Made by a program: the position numbers and the translations under genes
The notes under the pieces: model-generated
The model's database searches: none
The model's input: only the letters and a program-made list of their open reading frames with translations
What the model was told of the DNA's origin: nothing
Assembly (NCBI GenBank): GCA_937944855.1
Contig: CALFAY010000028.1
Location: 1 to 53,029 of the forward strand
Reading direction: 5' to 3'
DNA: 53,029 nucleotides
Source of the DNA: an uncultured Planctomycetota bacterium
Lineage (GTDB): Bacteria; Planctomycetota; Planctomycetia; Gemmatales; HRBIN36
In this document: positions 26,581-35,933 of the stretch, piece after piece
Layout: the number at the start of each line of letters is the position of its first letter
How positions within the stretch are numbered: the first letter of the stretch is position 1

Positions 26581-27309
26581 ATGGCCAGCACATTGCTTCT
26601 CGCCCGAGACCTGTACAAGTCGTACCGCCGTCACAAGATCGTCATCCCGGTCCTTCGCGGCCTGGATCTAGACGTGGAGACCGGGGAGTTCCTGTGTCTG
26701 GTGGGTGCGTCCGGATCCGGCAAAACCACCTTGCTGCACGTTCTGGGGACGCTTGACCGTCCCGATAGCGGCCGCATCCTCCTGGAGGGCCGACGCATCG
26801 ACGACGTGGCCTTGGCGGAGCGCGATCGGCTTCGCAATCGGGTCTTCGGGTTCATCTTCCAGTTCTACCACCTGTTGCCAGAACTGAATGTGCTCGAAAA
26901 CGTGCTCATGCCGGAGATGATCCGTTCCTCCGTGCTGTCCTGGTGGTGGCGCAGAAGGGAGGCCCGACGGCGGGCCTTGGCGTTGTTGGACCGGGTCGGA
27001 CTGGGCCATCGGCTGCGGCATCGGCCTCGGGAGCTGAGCGGCGGCGAGATGCAGCGAGCCGCCATTGCCCGCGCCCTGTTGAGCCAGCCACGCCTTCTGC
27101 TGGCCGACGAGCCGACCGGCAACCTCGATGCCCGCACCGGATCCGAGATCGTCCGACTTCTCCGCGACTTGAACCGCGAAGAAGGCCTGACTATCATCAT
27201 GGTCACGCACAATCCCGAGATCGCCCGGCTGGCCGATCGCTGCGTCTGCATGACCGAAGGCCGGGTCGAGGCGGTTTCCGCCAGTGAGTTGCCGGCCCTG
27301 TCGTCCTGA
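26581..27309 (+). CDS. lolD: LolD-type ABC transporter ATP-binding protein
   Basis: ATPase partner of the permease just upstream. The 242-aa protein carries Walker A GASGSGKTT, Q-loop FQFYHLLPELNVLENV (the LolD/MacB form), signature LSGGEMQRA, Walker B LLADEPTGNLD and the switch His in VTHNPE. The start at ATG 26581 has GAGAGGA about 7 nt upstream; in-frame ATGs at 26548 and 26563 overlap the permease stop. MacB-type roles are possible, but the permease topology favours Lol. Confidence 0.92.
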   Translation: MASTLLLARDLYKSYRRHKIVIPVLRGLDLDVETGEFLCLVGASGSGKTTLLHVLGTLDRPDSGRILLEGRRIDDVALAERDRLRNRVFGFIFQFYHLLPELNVLENVLMPEMIRSSVLSWWWRRREARRRALALLDRVGLGHRLRHRPRELSGGEMQRAAIARALLSQPRLLLADEPTGNLDARTGSEIVRLLRDLNREEGLTIIMVTHNPEIARLADRCVCMTEGRVEAVSASELPALSS

Positions 27310-27379
27310 CAGACGGCCGATGCGTGCGAGCCTCCTGACGCTGCCCGGCGCAGACTGAACCTGATGGCGGATTCCGATC

Positions 27380-28231
27380 ATGAAGGTGTACATCAGTGGC
27401 AAGTTCTACGACAAAGCCGACGCCAAGATCAGCGTGTACGATCATGGTCTGCTCTACGGCGACGGCGTCTTCGAAGGCATCCGCTGCTACAACGGCAAGG
27501 TCTTTAAGCTCGACGAACACCTCGACCGGCTCTACGACGGCGCCCGGCACATCCATTTGGAGATTCCGCTGACCAGGCAGGCGTTCGGCGAGGCCATCTA
27601 CGAAACCCTGCGAGTCAACGGCCTGAGGGACGCCTACATCCGGGCTGTCGTCACCCGCGGCATCGGCACTCTGGGGCTGGATCCCCGCAAGTGCAGCAAG
27701 CCCGAGGTCATCATCATCACCGATTCGATCCAGCTCTACCCGCCGGAGATGTACGACAAAGGGCTGGAACTGGCGACGGTGGCCACGATCCGCAATCATC
27801 CCGCTGCTCTGGATCCGCGGATCAAGTCGCTCAACTACCTCAACAACGTCCTGGCCCGCATCGAAGCGACCTTGTGCGGCTGTGAAGAAGCCCTCATGCT
27901 CAACCACAAGGGCGAAGTGGCCGAATGCTCCGGGGACAACATCTTCATCGTCAAGCACGGCGTGCTCAAGACTCCGCCTCCCGATGCAGGGATTCTCAAG
28001 GGCATCACCCGCGGCGTGGTCATCGAACTGGCCCGACAGGCAGGCATCCCCGTGCAGGAAGTGCCGCTCACCCGCCACGACATCTACGCCGCCGACGAGT
28101 GCTTCCTCACCGGCACGGCCGCCGAGATCATTGCCGTCTCCAAGGTGGACGGCCGAGTGATCGGTTCGGGCAGGCAGGGACCGATCACCAAACTGCTCCA
28201 TCAGCGCTTCCATGAACTGACCAGGCAGTGA
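27380..28231 (+). CDS. ilvE: Branched-chain amino acid aminotransferase
   Basis: Fold-type IV PLP enzyme that transaminates leucine, isoleucine and valine. The 283-aa protein shows YDHGLLYGDGVFEGIR near the N-terminus, the PLP Lys in RIKSLNYLNN, the family signature EALMLNHKGEVAECSGDNIF, and FLTGTAAEI near the C-terminus. D-amino-acid transaminase and aminodeoxychorismate lyase share this fold, but the motif set fits IlvE best. It is 70 bp after lolD on the same strand and may be read from the same transcript. Confidence 0.93.
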   Translation: MKVYISGKFYDKADAKISVYDHGLLYGDGVFEGIRCYNGKVFKLDEHLDRLYDGARHIHLEIPLTRQAFGEAIYETLRVNGLRDAYIRAVVTRGIGTLGLDPRKCSKPEVIIITDSIQLYPPEMYDKGLELATVATIRNHPAALDPRIKSLNYLNNVLARIEATLCGCEEALMLNHKGEVAECSGDNIFIVKHGVLKTPPPDAGILKGITRGVVIELARQAGIPVQEVPLTRHDIYAADECFLTGTAAEIIAVSKVDGRVIGSGRQGPITKLLHQRFHELTRQ

Positions 28232-28248
28232 CAAGGCCATGACAGCCA

Positions 28249-28262
28249 GAAGCCGCGGCTTC
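28249..28262. terminator. 14-bp perfect palindrome between convergent ilvE and purB
   Basis: GAAGCCGCGGCTTC sits in the 39-bp gap between two convergent stop codons. It can form only a 5-bp stem with a CGCG loop and has no T run, so termination is a weak guess. Confidence 0.25.
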
Positions 28263-28270
28263 CCCGAACT

Positions 28271-29716
28271 TCAGACGGCGACCGGATCGGTATGATCGTC
28301 GGCTTCGGAGATGCCCAGGGGAGCAACGACCTCATCGAGGAACTCCTCGACCTGCTGGGGCGCGCGGCCGACGAACAGCCGGGGATCGTTCAGGGCGGAA
28401 AAATCGAGTCCGGAAAAGAGCGGCTCGCGGGCCAGCCGGTTGAGCAGGTCGTTCGATCCGCCCACATGGACTGCGGCGGCGACGGCGAGGCTGTGACGCC
28501 GGATGACCTCGTGCGCCTGTTGCCGATCCGCGCCCCGCTGCACGGCTTGCATCAGCAGCGTTTCCGTGGCCATGAATGGCAGTTCCCGGGCAACATTGGC
28601 GGCGATCACTGCGGGATGCACGACGAGCCCTTCGGCAATATTGCGGTACAGCCGCAACAGCCCGTCGCAGGCCAGGAATGCCTGGGGCAAGACGAGGCGG
28701 CGATTGACGCTGTCATCCAAAGTGCGTTCCAGCCATTGCATGGAAGCCGTCTGAGCCGTGTTCACCGTCAGGCTGGTGACGAAGCGGGCCAGACCACACA
28801 GCCGCTCGGCCCGCATCGGGTTCCGCTTGTACGCCATTGCCGAGGAGCCGACCTGCTCCGCTTCGAACGGTTCTTCGATTTCATGGCGGTGCTGAAGCAG
28901 CCGGATGTCCGTTGCGAATTTGTGCCCGGACTGAGCGATACCGGAGAGCGTGTCGAGGATCTGGCTGTCAATCTTGCGAGTGTAGGTTTGGCCGGTGACG
29001 GGATAAACGGAGTCGAAGCCCATCTTGGCGGCGACGCGGCGATCCAGTTCCCGGACCTTGACCTGGTCGCCGTGAAACAGGGCGAGGAAACTGGCCTGCG
29101 TGCCGGTCGTCCCCTTGGCTCCACGGAACTTGACTTCAGCGATCCGATGTTCGACTTCGTGGAGATCGAGGACAAGATCGTAGCACCACAGCGTCGCCCG
29201 CTTGCCCACAGTGGTCAACTGGGCCGGCTGGAAATGGGTGAAGCCGAGCGTCGGTGTGTCCTTCCAGCGCCGGGCGAAGCGGGCCAGAGCGGCGATGCAG
29301 CTTCGCAACCGACGAGCGAGGATGCGTAGCCCTTCCCGCATGAGGATCAAATCCGCATTGTCGGTGACGAAGCAACTGGTGGCCCCGAGGTGGATGATGC
29401 CGCGGGCTTCGGGACAGGCGTCGCCGTAGGCGTGGATGTGGGCCATGACGTCGTGTCGGAAGCGGCGTTCGTAAGCGGCGACGGCCTCGAGGTCGATGTC
29501 GTCCAGGTGGGCACGCATCTGTTCCAGGTGGGCGGGCGTGATGCGGGGCGTGATGCCGTCCTCAGCGGTCAAGCCGAGTTCGTGCTGGGTCTCGGCCAGG
29601 GCCAGCCACAGCCGCCGCCACAAACCGTAACGCCGCTGGGGACTCCACAAAGCGGCCATCTCGGCCCCGGCATAGCGGCTGACCAGCGGATTATCCCAAA
29701 CGTCGGAGGTCTGCAT
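28271..29716 (-). CDS. purB: Adenylosuccinate lyase
   Basis: Fumarase/aspartase-superfamily lyase acting twice in purine synthesis: SAICAR to AICAR, and adenylosuccinate to AMP. The 481-aa protein has the signature loop [11 protein letters not shown] with the catalytic Ser, the upstream conserved [14 protein letters not shown], and [16 protein letters not shown]. No clear Shine-Dalgarno sequence precedes the ATG. It is divergent from guaB across 105 bp, so two purine genes share one control region. Confidence 0.95.
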   Translation of the reverse strand: MQTSDVWDNPLVSRYAGAEMAALWSPQRRYGLWRRLWLALAETQHELGLTAEDGITPRITPAHLEQMRAHLDDIDLEAVAAYERRFRHDVMAHIHAYGDACPEARGIIHLGATSCFVTDNADLILMREGLRILARRLRSCIAALARFARRWKDTPTLGFTHFQPAQLTTVGKRATLWCYDLVLDLHEVEHRIAEVKFRGAKGTTGTQASFLALFHGDQVKVRELDRRVAAKMGFDSVYPVTGQTYTRKIDSQILDTLSGIAQSGHKFATDIRLLQHRHEIEEPFEAEQVGSSAMAYKRNPMRAERLCGLARFVTSLTVNTAQTASMQWLERTLDDSVNRRLVLPQAFLACDGLLRLYRNIAEGLVVHPAVIAANVARELPFMATETLLMQAVQRGADRQQAHEVIRRHSLAVAAAVHVGGSNDLLNRLAREPLFSGLDFSALNDPRLFVGRAPQQVEEFLDEVVAPLGISEADDHTDPVAV

Positions 29717-29778
29717 CGCTGCTGATGTATGTTCCAGGGAAGGCGTCGGCGAGGCGGTCCCGCGTTCCCCTCAACCCC

Positions 29779-29784
29779 TATAAT
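29779..29784 (+). promoter_or_regulatory. Consensus -10 box upstream of guaB
   Basis: TATAAT lies 37 bp before the guaB ATG in the purB-guaB divergent region. The -35 position at 17 bp spacing is poor, suggesting an activator or a weak promoter. Confidence 0.45.
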
Positions 29785-29821
29785 GCCCCAAAGCCACCTC
29801 GACCACGCAGGAGACCCAGCG

Positions 29822-31315
29822 ATGCACGACCGGATCGCCTACCAGGGGATCACCTTCGACGACGTTCTTCTCGAGCCGGGCTACAGCGACTTTTTGCCGC
29901 GGGATGCCGACGTCCGCACTTGGCTGACCCGCAATATCCGCATCAACATTCCAATCATCTCCTCGCCGATGGACACGGTGACGGAAAGCGAACTGGCCAT
30001 CGCTCTGGCCCAGGAAGGCGGCATGGGCATCATCCACAAGAACATGTCCATCGAGCAGCAAACGCGGGAAGTGGACAAGGTGAAACGGTCGGAGAACGGC
30101 ATCATCACCGATCCGGTGACGCTCCCGCCCGATGAATCGGTCGGCACCGCCCGCCGAGTCATGGAGCAGTACAAGGTCAGCGGCATCCCGATCACCGTGA
30201 ATGGCTACTTGAAAGGCATTCTGACCCGCCGCGACCTGCGTTTTCTGACCGACCAGAACCAGCGGATTTCGGAGGTGATGACCAAGGAAAACCTGGTGAC
30301 GGCCCCCGAGAACACGACGCTGGAAGAGGCCGAGCGGATCTTGATGGAGAATAAAGTCGAGAAACTGCTGCTGGTGGACGAAAACTATAAACTGAAGGGT
30401 CTGATCACGATCAAGGACATTGATAAGATGCAGAAGTTTCCCAACGCCTGCAAGGACGGCCGAGGTCGGCTGCGCGTCGGTGCGGCCGTGGGCGTGCGGG
30501 ACTACGAGCGGGCCGAGTCGCTGATCCGGGCTGGGGTGGACGTTCTGGTCGTGGATTCGGCCCACGGGCATTCCAGTAATGTCGTGGAGACGGTGCGGGA
30601 ACTGAAACGCAAGTTCTCGGTGGAGATCATCGCCGGCAACGTGGCCACCCGCGAGGGGGCCTTGGCCCTGGCAAAGGCGGGGGCGGACGCGGTCAAGGTC
30701 GGCATCGGGCCGGGTTCCATCTGCACCACGCGGGTGATTTCCGGCGTCGGGGTGCCGCAGGTCACGGCCATCTTTCAGGCCGCCCAGGCCCTGGAAGGCA
30801 GCGGCGTGCCGATCATCGCCGACGGCGGCATCCGCTATTCCGGCGACATCACCAAGGCGATTGCCGGCGGCGCGCACTCGGTCATGATCGGCGGACTGTT
30901 TGCCGGACTGGCCGAGAGTCCCGGACAGATGATTATCTACAAGGGCCGCAGCTTCAAAGCGTATCGCGGCATGGGTTCGCTGGGGGCGATGATGTCCGGC
31001 TCCAGCGACCGCTACCGGCAGGAGGACGTCAAGGAGCGTGGGGCCCAGACCGGCAAACTGGTGCCTGAAGGCGTCGAGGGCCGCGTGCCGTACAAAGGAC
31101 CGCTGGCTCCGTTCGTGTATCAACTCGTCGGCGGATTGCGGGCCGGCATGGGCTACTGCGGCACGCGGAACATCGAAGAACTGCGGACCAAGACCCGGTT
31201 CATCCTGGTCAGCGCCGCCGGGGTGCAGGAGAGCCATCCCCATGACATCGCCATCACGCAGGAAGCTCCTAATTACAGCGTCAGTGCCGACTACGGAGCC
31301 AACGATTATGCGTGA
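29822..31315 (+). CDS. guaB: IMP dehydrogenase
   Basis: Oxidises IMP to XMP, the committed step to GMP, using NAD+. The 497-aa protein has a TIM barrel interrupted by two CBS domains (about residues 95-205; for example [20 protein letters not shown]). The catalytic Cys is in [13 protein letters not shown], and the barrel phosphate site is [12 protein letters not shown]. The ATG at 29822 has GGAGA 7 nt upstream and matches the family start [16 protein letters not shown]; an upstream in-frame ATG at 29729 would add 31 unrelated residues. The last 8 bp overlap the next gene. Confidence 0.96.
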   Translation: MHDRIAYQGITFDDVLLEPGYSDFLPRDADVRTWLTRNIRINIPIISSPMDTVTESELAIALAQEGGMGIIHKNMSIEQQTREVDKVKRSENGIITDPVTLPPDESVGTARRVMEQYKVSGIPITVNGYLKGILTRRDLRFLTDQNQRISEVMTKENLVTAPENTTLEEAERILMENKVEKLLLVDENYKLKGLITIKDIDKMQKFPNACKDGRGRLRVGAAVGVRDYERAESLIRAGVDVLVVDSAHGHSSNVVETVRELKRKFSVEIIAGNVATREGALALAKAGADAVKVGIGPGSICTTRVISGVGVPQVTAIFQAAQALEGSGVPIIADGGIRYSGDITKAIAGGAHSVMIGGLFAGLAESPGQMIIYKGRSFKAYRGMGSLGAMMSGSSDRYRQEDVKERGAQTGKLVPEGVEGRVPYKGPLAPFVYQLVGGLRAGMGYCGTRNIEELRTKTRFILVSAAGVQESHPHDIAITQEAPNYSVSADYGANDYA

Positions 31316-31970
31316 GGTTGGCAAAAGCCCCGCTCTCTTGTCATCTCTGCGCGGTCGGGAACGACGCACCGTTCGTGTTTTTTACACATGCCATGTGTTG
31401 ACGGTGCTCGCGTTGGCGCTTGCTTGCGCCCTACCGACAGCCGCTCAGGAATTGCCTGTTCGTCCCGATGCTCAATTAGAGTATCCGATTGAACTCGAGC
31501 CGCCGGGACGGCAACGGCTCTTCCGGCTGGAATCCGAACGTGCCCTGATTGAGCGGGTACGTCAGGAGGCACGGGACCGTGGAGAACGGGCGGTGTTTCC
31601 CGCTCCGGTCGAGTTGCCGGATCAGGACCATCCTTACCGGCCGGGACGCCCCTGGCCCGTCCACGTCGTCCGCATCGTTCCCAATTATGTTTGTTATCAT
31701 CCGCTCTACTTCGAGAGGAAAAACACGGAGCGTTACGGCTGGGACTGGTCGATCTTCCAGCCCATCGTGTCCACAGCCGCGTTTTACGCTGATGTCATCA
31801 TCTTCCCTTACAACGTCGGCGTCATGCCGCCCTGGGCCTGCGAGTGCAATGCCGGTTACTTCCTGCCGGGCGATCCAGTGCCTTACTACTTTTATGTCCC
31901 GCCATTCAGCTGGAAGGGAGCAGCCCTGCAAACGGCTGTAATCGCCGGCGGCATCGCTGCGCTGCCCTGA
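31308..31970 (+). CDS. Small secreted protein of unknown function
   Basis: A 220-aa protein with a predicted signal peptide: a basic N-terminus (RGRERRTVR), a hydrophobic stretch ([13 protein letters not shown]) and a likely cleavage after PTAAQ at about residue 47. The mature part has a motif ([17 protein letters not shown], about 136-152) that I recall from planctomycete-only secreted families, followed by aromatic/Pro-rich sequence and hydrophobic patches near the C-terminus. Function is unknown. The ATG at 31308 lies inside the last codons of guaB, and no obvious ribosome site is seen. The protein contains Cys residues in WACECNAG that could form disulfides. Confidence 0.7.
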   Translation: MREVGKSPALLSSLRGRERRTVRVFYTCHVLTVLALALACALPTAAQELPVRPDAQLEYPIELEPPGRQRLFRLESERALIERVRQEARDRGERAVFPAPVELPDQDHPYRPGRPWPVHVVRIVPNYVCYHPLYFERKNTERYGWDWSIFQPIVSTAAFYADVIIFPYNVGVMPPWACECNAGYFLPGDPVPYYFYVPPFSWKGAALQTAVIAGGIAALP

Positions 31971-32080
31971 GCGCGCGGCCTACCTTCGCAGCGCAACTTT
32001 CCATTTCAAACCTGAAGCCCAGGTCAGGCATTGCCTCAACCTTGTGGCTGCGAAAGCAATTTGCTGGCGTTTCAAAAGAA

Positions 32081-32224
32081 ATGACGCTCAAACTTTTTGC
32101 CTGCATGTTCGCCGTGGCCTACATTTCAGTGCTCATGCTGCTTTCAGTGCGGCCAACAGATAAGGAGCCAATCCGTGAGCAGAGCCGATTCTCGTCCCGG
32201 CTCGGCGTCGCCCCGGGGGGCTGA
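32081..32224 (+). CDS. Possible small membrane protein ORF (47 aa)
   Basis: An ATG-initiated frame with a single hydrophobic helix (about residues 3-22) and a basic tail. It overlaps the start of the kinase-HD-GYP gene by 50 bp in another frame and has only a weak AAAGAA ahead. It may be chance; a short leader or coupling ORF is possible. Confidence 0.25.
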   Translation: MTLKLFACMFAVAYISVLMLLSVRPTDKEPIREQSRFSSRLGVAPGG

Positions 32225-34553
32225 GAATGGAATCCGACCTGTATCCGCCTCCAGCGCCCTGTGTTCCGTCGCGGCGGGAGCCGAACCGCGTCCTACAGCC
32301 ATCACTGTCGAAACCTACCCCAGTCAAGGACTGCTCCAGGAACTGCTGGAATCCAATCTGGTCCTGGCCGAAGACTGGGATAAGCTCTCGGCGGGAGATC
32401 GAGGACGGCTCACGCATTGCCGTGATCGGTCGCAGTTGCTCGAGATGCTGGTCGATCGCGGCCTCCTGACGCCTTACCAATCAGACCGGATCGCCGCGGG
32501 CAAGCTCTTCGGCCTGGTGCTGGGTCACTACCGTGTCCTGGAACGCATCGGCGCCGGAGGCATGGGCATCGTCTTCAAAGGCGAACATATCCGGCTGCGG
32601 CAGAAAGTCGCGATCAAAGTCTTGCCTCTGTTCATGACGCGGGACCAGTCGGCCCGCAATCTGCTGCGATTCAATGCCGAGGTGCGGGCCATCGCCCAAC
32701 TCAACCATCCCAATATCGTGCGTGCCTTTGATGCCGGCGAGGTCGCAAGTCCCGACCAGGACGGACCGATTCTGCACTACTACGTCATGGACTACCTCGA
32801 GGGTCGAGACCTCGAAGAACACGTCCGCGTCAAAGGACCGCTGCACGTCGCCGAGGCTTGTGACATCATCTGCCAGGTAGCGGGGGCGCTCGAGGAAGCT
32901 CATAAACACCATCTCGTCCACCGCGACATTAAGCCTTCAAACGTGCTGGTGACGCCCAGCGGCAAGGCGATGCTGCTCGACTTCGGCCTGGTCAGGCAGT
33001 TCCGCGATCGCGTCACGGAGCCGGGAACGATTCTAGGGACTGTGGATTATATGGCCCCGGAACAGGCCATCGACGCTTCCACAGTGGACATCCGGGCCGA
33101 CATCTACAGCCTCGGAGCGACATTGTTCTGGTGTCTGACAGCCCGCCCGCCGTTTCAGCCCAAGGCGAATCTGGCCCAGGAAATGGTCTGCCGCCAGACC
33201 CAGCCCCCGCCGTCGGCCCGCAAATTCCGACCGGATTTGCCCCAGGAACTCGATGCCGTCCTGGCCCGCATGATGGCCGTCACTCCTGACGACCGCTACC
33301 TGACGCCCAAAGCCGTACTCCAGGTCCTCAGCCCCTTTCTCCACGCCGAGGGACGGGAGAGTCTGCTCGTCGTCCAGACCAACGGCATGCCCGCGGTCAG
33401 TTTACAAAGCGCTACCGACGCATTCCGCGCGGCTGACAGCTCAGCCTCTTTGCACCAACAACGAGTTTTAATCGTGGACGATGATACGTCCATCCGCAAT
33501 CTTTGCTGCCTGGCTTTGCGGAAGGAAGACATAGCTACCGATCAGGCCGAGGACGGTTTGCGGGCGTTGACCATGATCGGCAGCCAGCCTTACGACGTGG
33601 TCCTGCTCGACATGCACATGCCAGGGCTGAGCGGGCGAGAGGTCTGCCACCGGCTCCGCCAGCATCCGCCCTGCCCCAATCTCAAAATCATCCTCCTTAG
33701 CGGCGAAGCCAATACCGAATATCTGGCTCAGGAAATGCTCGCCGGCGCGGATGATTTTCTGGCCAAGCCGTTTACCATCGGCCATCTGCTGGCCCGCGTG
33801 AAGGCCGCTCTGCGGCTCAAGGCAGCCCAGGACCGCACGGACCTGCTGACGCGCAATCTTCTGGCGATAAATCACCAGCTTGAGCAAAGTATTAACATTA
33901 AAGACAGCGATTTGATCCATGCCCGCAATGCGTTAATCCTCGCGCTTGCCGAACTCGTGCTGCGTCGCGACGCCGAAGCTAACAGTGCCCACCTCCACCG
34001 TATGCAGCGTTACGTCCGCTGCCTGGCTGAAGAGGCCGCTTCTTTGCCGGCTTTTGCCCATCAAATTGATCCTCATTTCGTCCATCTCCTGGAATGTTGC
34101 GCGCCGTTGAAGGACATCGGTAAGGTGGGCTTGCCCGATCATATTCTGCTTAAACCGGGCAAACTCGATGCCGATGAGCGGATTATCATGCAAAGTCATA
34201 CGATCATCGGTTCGGAAACGCTAAAAAAGGTCGCTAAACAGCACGGCACGGCGGTTGCTTTCCTGCAAATGGCCATCGACATAGCTCGGCACCATCATGA
34301 ACGCTACGACGGCCGGGGCTACCCGGATCGGCTCTCCGGCAACGCCATTCCGCTGGCCGCGCGGATCGTGGCGATTTGCGATGTGTATGACGCCTTGCGT
34401 TCGCGCCGCACCTATCGCCCGGCCTTGTCCCACACGTCCGCCCTGCAAGTCATCCTCGAAGCCTCCCCCGGGCAATTCGATCCCGTCTTGCTCAATGCGT
34501 TTCAAAAATGTGCGGATGAATTCGAGCAGATCTTCCGCGAAGTCACGGAGTAA
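32175..34553 (+). CDS. Ser/Thr protein kinase fused to a receiver domain and an HD-GYP domain
   Basis: A single 792-aa chain with three signalling modules. Residues about 114-395 are a Hanks-type kinase (GAGGMGIVFKG, Lys in VAIKVL, HRDIKPSN at 249, LDFGLV, APEQ). Residues about 430-550 are a response-regulator receiver (VDDDTS, phospho-acceptor Asp479 in LLDMHMPG, Lys in AKPF). Residues about 595-785 are an HD-GYP domain with HHHERYDGRGYP (706-717). The HD-GYP family normally hydrolyses cyclic di-GMP using a metal held by an HD pair; here that position reads KDIGK (Lys646-Asp647), so a metal ligand is missing and activity is doubtful. The start is GTG at 32175, with AAGGAG 7 nt upstream; the frame is open to 32097. 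No histidine kinase partner is adjacent. Confidence 0.93.
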   Translation: MSRADSRPGSASPRGAENGIRPVSASSALCSVAAGAEPRPTAITVETYPSQGLLQELLESNLVLAEDWDKLSAGDRGRLTHCRDRSQLLEMLVDRGLLTPYQSDRIAAGKLFGLVLGHYRVLERIGAGGMGIVFKGEHIRLRQKVAIKVLPLFMTRDQSARNLLRFNAEVRAIAQLNHPNIVRAFDAGEVASPDQDGPILHYYVMDYLEGRDLEEHVRVKGPLHVAEACDIICQVAGALEEAHKHHLVHRDIKPSNVLVTPSGKAMLLDFGLVRQFRDRVTEPGTILGTVDYMAPEQAIDASTVDIRADIYSLGATLFWCLTARPPFQPKANLAQEMVCRQTQPPPSARKFRPDLPQELDAVLARMMAVTPDDRYLTPKAVLQVLSPFLHAEGRESLLVVQTNGMPAVSLQSATDAFRAADSSASLHQQRVLIVDDDTSIRNLCCLALRKEDIATDQAEDGLRALTMIGSQPYDVVLLDMHMPGLSGREVCHRLRQHPPCPNLKIILLSGEANTEYLAQEMLAGADDFLAKPFTIGHLLARVKAALRLKAAQDRTDLLTRNLLAINHQLEQSINIKDSDLIHARNALILALAELVLRRDAEANSAHLHRMQRYVRCLAEEAASLPAFAHQIDPHFVHLLECCAPLKDIGKVGLPDHILLKPGKLDADERIIMQSHTIIGSETLKKVAKQHGTAVAFLQMAIDIARHHHERYDGRGYPDRLSGNAIPLAARIVAICDVYDALRSRRTYRPALSHTSALQVILEASPGQFDPVLLNAFQKCADEFEQIFREVTE

Positions 34554-34554
34554 G

Positions 34555-34584
34555 TTGACATCTGCTCAGGTTCCGGTGTATAAT
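34555..34584 (+). promoter_or_regulatory. Consensus sigma-70 promoter of yhaO-yhaN
   Basis: TTGACA (34555-34560), 18-bp spacer, TATAAT (34579-34584): both boxes match the consensus exactly. It starts 2 bp after the kinase-HD-GYP stop codon and about 70 bp before the yhaO ATG, so the pair has its own strong promoter. Confidence 0.8.
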
Positions 34585-34653
34585 TAGCGTTTGTTAATTC
34601 GCAAGTCAGTCCGAGTTTTGTCCCGGACGCTGAAAAGAAGACGGGATCAACTG

Positions 34654-35928
34654 ATGCTCCGGTTCTTGCACGCTGCCGACATCCACCTGGACAGTCCGCT
34701 GCTGGGACTGGACCGCTACGACGGGATGCCCGTCAAGACCCTTCGTCAGGCCGGACGCAAGGCGCTGGAGAACTTGGTCAATCTGGCCATTCGCAAACGT
34801 GTGCGATTTGCCATTTTGGCAGGCGATCTGTTTGACGGCGACTGGCCGGATGTCAACACCGGGCTGTTTTTTGTTGCGCAGATGGCCCGCCTCCAGGAGC
34901 ACAACATCCCCGTGTTCGTCATCTCGGGCAACCACGATGCCGCCAACCGCATGACGCGGTCTTTGCCCTATCCCAAGAACGTCCATATGTTTCCGTCAGA
35001 TCGCCCGACTTCGGTCAAACTGGACGATGTGGCCGTGGCCCTGCACGGGCAAAGCTATCCCCAATCGGTGGTTAACGATAATGTTGCGCGGAATTATCCT
35101 CCAGCCGACCCAGGCTTGCTCAATATCGGGCTTCTCCACACCGGGTTGGACGGCCGGGAGGGCCACGCCCGCTATGCCCCCTGCACTCCCGACGATTTGT
35201 TGCGCAGCAGGTATCAGTACTGGGCCTTGGGCCATGTCCACCAGCGGGAATCGGTTTCCCGCAACCCCCGCACTCTGATCGAGTTCCCCGGCAACATCCA
35301 GGGCCGTCACGTCCGGGAACTGGGGCCGAAGGGCTGCTTGATTGTTCACGTGGACAGCGATCGCACCATGAAGTCAGAGTTCCACCCCCTCGACGTGTGC
35401 CGCTGGGCACGAATCGAAGTCGATTGCAAGGAAGTCACCAGTTCCGGAGAGCTGCGAGACCTTGTCAAACAACACCTTGAGGATGCGTTGGACGAAGCCG
35501 AGGGCCGATTGCTCGTTGCCCGCATCGTTTTGACCGGAACTTGCCCCTTGCACGACGACTTTCACGCCCACCGGAGACATTACCGGGACGACTTTCGCGC
35601 CGCCGCCCTCGATGTGGATGCCAATCGCTTGGCCATTGAAAAACTGGAAATCCGTACCAAAGCGACCCAGGACGATGACCAGACCCAAACCCTAGGCGAA
35701 GATGCCCGATCCATCATCCGCCAGGAAGTGGAGATGTTAAGGAAGGATAATGATCTGCTTCAGGAGTTACTCACCGACGAGGGCTGGGAACGGTTATTCC
35801 GCAGTTTGCCTCGGGAGTTGCGCGATTATTCTGACAGACTTCAGGACATAGGTTCGGAGGAGTTTCAAACACTTTTGGAGCGGGCGGAAGCCATCCTTAA
35901 TTGCGGAGTCAGCGACGAACAGGACTAG
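34654..35928 (+). CDS. YhaO-type metallophosphoesterase (SbcD/Mre11-like nuclease)
   Basis: Two-metal calcineurin-fold enzyme, 424 aa. Motifs: HAADIHLDSP (residues 7-16), AGDLFDG, SGNHDAA, GLLHTG and GHVH, the metal-binding set of Mre11/SbcD nucleases. The C-terminal half is a cap plus a helical region that would bind the ATPase partner. YhaO pairs with YhaN as SbcD pairs with SbcC in DNA end processing. The ATG at 34654 places the first motif at the N-terminus; the frame is open to 34591. The next gene begins 5 bp after the stop, so the two are co-translated. Confidence 0.9.
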   Translation: MLRFLHAADIHLDSPLLGLDRYDGMPVKTLRQAGRKALENLVNLAIRKRVRFAILAGDLFDGDWPDVNTGLFFVAQMARLQEHNIPVFVISGNHDAANRMTRSLPYPKNVHMFPSDRPTSVKLDDVAVALHGQSYPQSVVNDNVARNYPPADPGLLNIGLLHTGLDGREGHARYAPCTPDDLLRSRYQYWALGHVHQRESVSRNPRTLIEFPGNIQGRHVRELGPKGCLIVHVDSDRTMKSEFHPLDVCRWARIEVDCKEVTSSGELRDLVKQHLEDALDEAEGRLLVARIVLTGTCPLHDDFHAHRRHYRDDFRAAALDVDANRLAIEKLEIRTKATQDDDQTQTLGEDARSIIRQEVEMLRKDNDLLQELLTDEGWERLFRSLPRELRDYSDRLQDIGSEEFQTLLERAEAILNCGVSDEQD

Positions 35929-35933
35929 CAGCC

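Noticed and set aside
32081..34653. Defence-island reading of the kinase-HD-GYP plus YhaO-YhaN region
   Set aside because: No restriction, toxin, CBASS or other defence marker is nearby, and the pair is a common repair-type locus with its own promoter.
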